From the NCBI GenBank assembly GCA_021808425.1, contig JAKBBS010000193.1:1-6399 (forward strand): 6,399 nt of DNA, in the 5' to 3' direction. The stretch is from Actinomycetes bacterium. Its GTDB lineage: Bacteria; Actinomycetota; Acidimicrobiia; Acidimicrobiales; Palsa-688. The notes beneath the pieces are model-generated. The model searched no databases. It was not told where the DNA came from and worked only from the letters and a program-made list of their open reading frames with translations. The position numbers and the translations under genes were made by a program. The stretch's first letter is position 1, and every line of letters starts with the position of its first letter. Below, in pieces: positions 6,281 through 6,399 of the stretch.

Positions 6281-6399
6281 GTGGCTGAGCTAGCTCTGAA
6301 GCTGACAGATCAGACCTTCGACGAGGAGGTCAAGTCTTCCGACGCTCCCGTCCTGGTGGATTTCTGGGCCGAGTGGTGCGGTCCGTGCAAGATGGTGGC
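6281..6399 (+). CDS. trxA: Thioredoxin (3' partial, first 39 codons)
   Basis: The frame from the GTG at 6281 reads [17 protein letters not shown], then [16 protein letters not shown], and runs off the window end. The active site WCGPC, with Cys33 and Cys36, preceded by VDFWA, is diagnostic of classical thioredoxin, the cytoplasmic disulfide reductant regenerated by TrxB. About 39 of the usual 105-110 residues are visible, with the catalytic pair at the usual position, so the start is well placed. A good ribosome-binding site precedes it. No signal peptide is present, which argues against an exported thioredoxin-like protein. Confidence 0.97.
   Translation, partial: MAELALKLTDQTFDEEVKSSDAPVLVDFWAEWCGPCKMV

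Overview
The window is a densely packed stretch of bacterial chromosome, GC-rich, with all six recognisable genes on the + strand. The coding style (GC-rich third positions, GTG and TTG starts, short gaps, TAnnnT -10 boxes close to start codons) and the protein types (a DUF6049-like envelope protein, a PknB-type kinase with an extracytoplasmic discoidin-like domain, an actinobacterial TrxB/TrxA pair) point to the Actinobacteria (Actinomycetota), possibly the class Acidimicrobiia. The class-level placement is inference only; no rRNA or other marker is present.

Layout from left to right: (1) the 3' part of a large exported protein with one C-terminal membrane anchor, resembling the DUF6049 / Rv3909 family (3-1898, 5' end probably outside the window); (2) a DegV-family fatty-acid-binding protein, overlapping the previous stop by 4 nt (1895-2743); (3) a 96-nt gap with a candidate promoter; (4) a transmembrane Ser/Thr protein kinase with intact catalytic residues, a Pro-rich linker, one membrane span and an outer discoidin-like domain (2840-4801); (5) a small two-span membrane protein of unknown function, probably read from a leaderless mRNA (4836-5180); (6) thioredoxin reductase trxB (5199-6173), whose stop codon lies in the loop of a hairpin that may be a terminator; (7) the first 39 codons of thioredoxin trxA (6281 to the window end).

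Functionally, the right end is the classical NADPH - TrxB - TrxA disulfide-reduction pair. The left part concerns the cell envelope and its signalling. In Mycobacterium tuberculosis the corresponding neighbourhood, as I remember it, reads Rv3909 (DUF6049) - Rv3910 (MurJ fused to a pseudokinase and an outer discoidin-like domain) - sigM - trxB2 - trxC. Here the same frame is visible, but the MurJ flippase part and sigM are absent from the interval, a DegV gene sits where murJ would be expected, and the kinase is a separate, apparently active enzyme. This rearranged envelope-signalling / thioredoxin cluster is the most interesting aspect of the window. I see no mobile element, CRISPR array, tRNA or rRNA, and no gene-free stretch above 107 nt.
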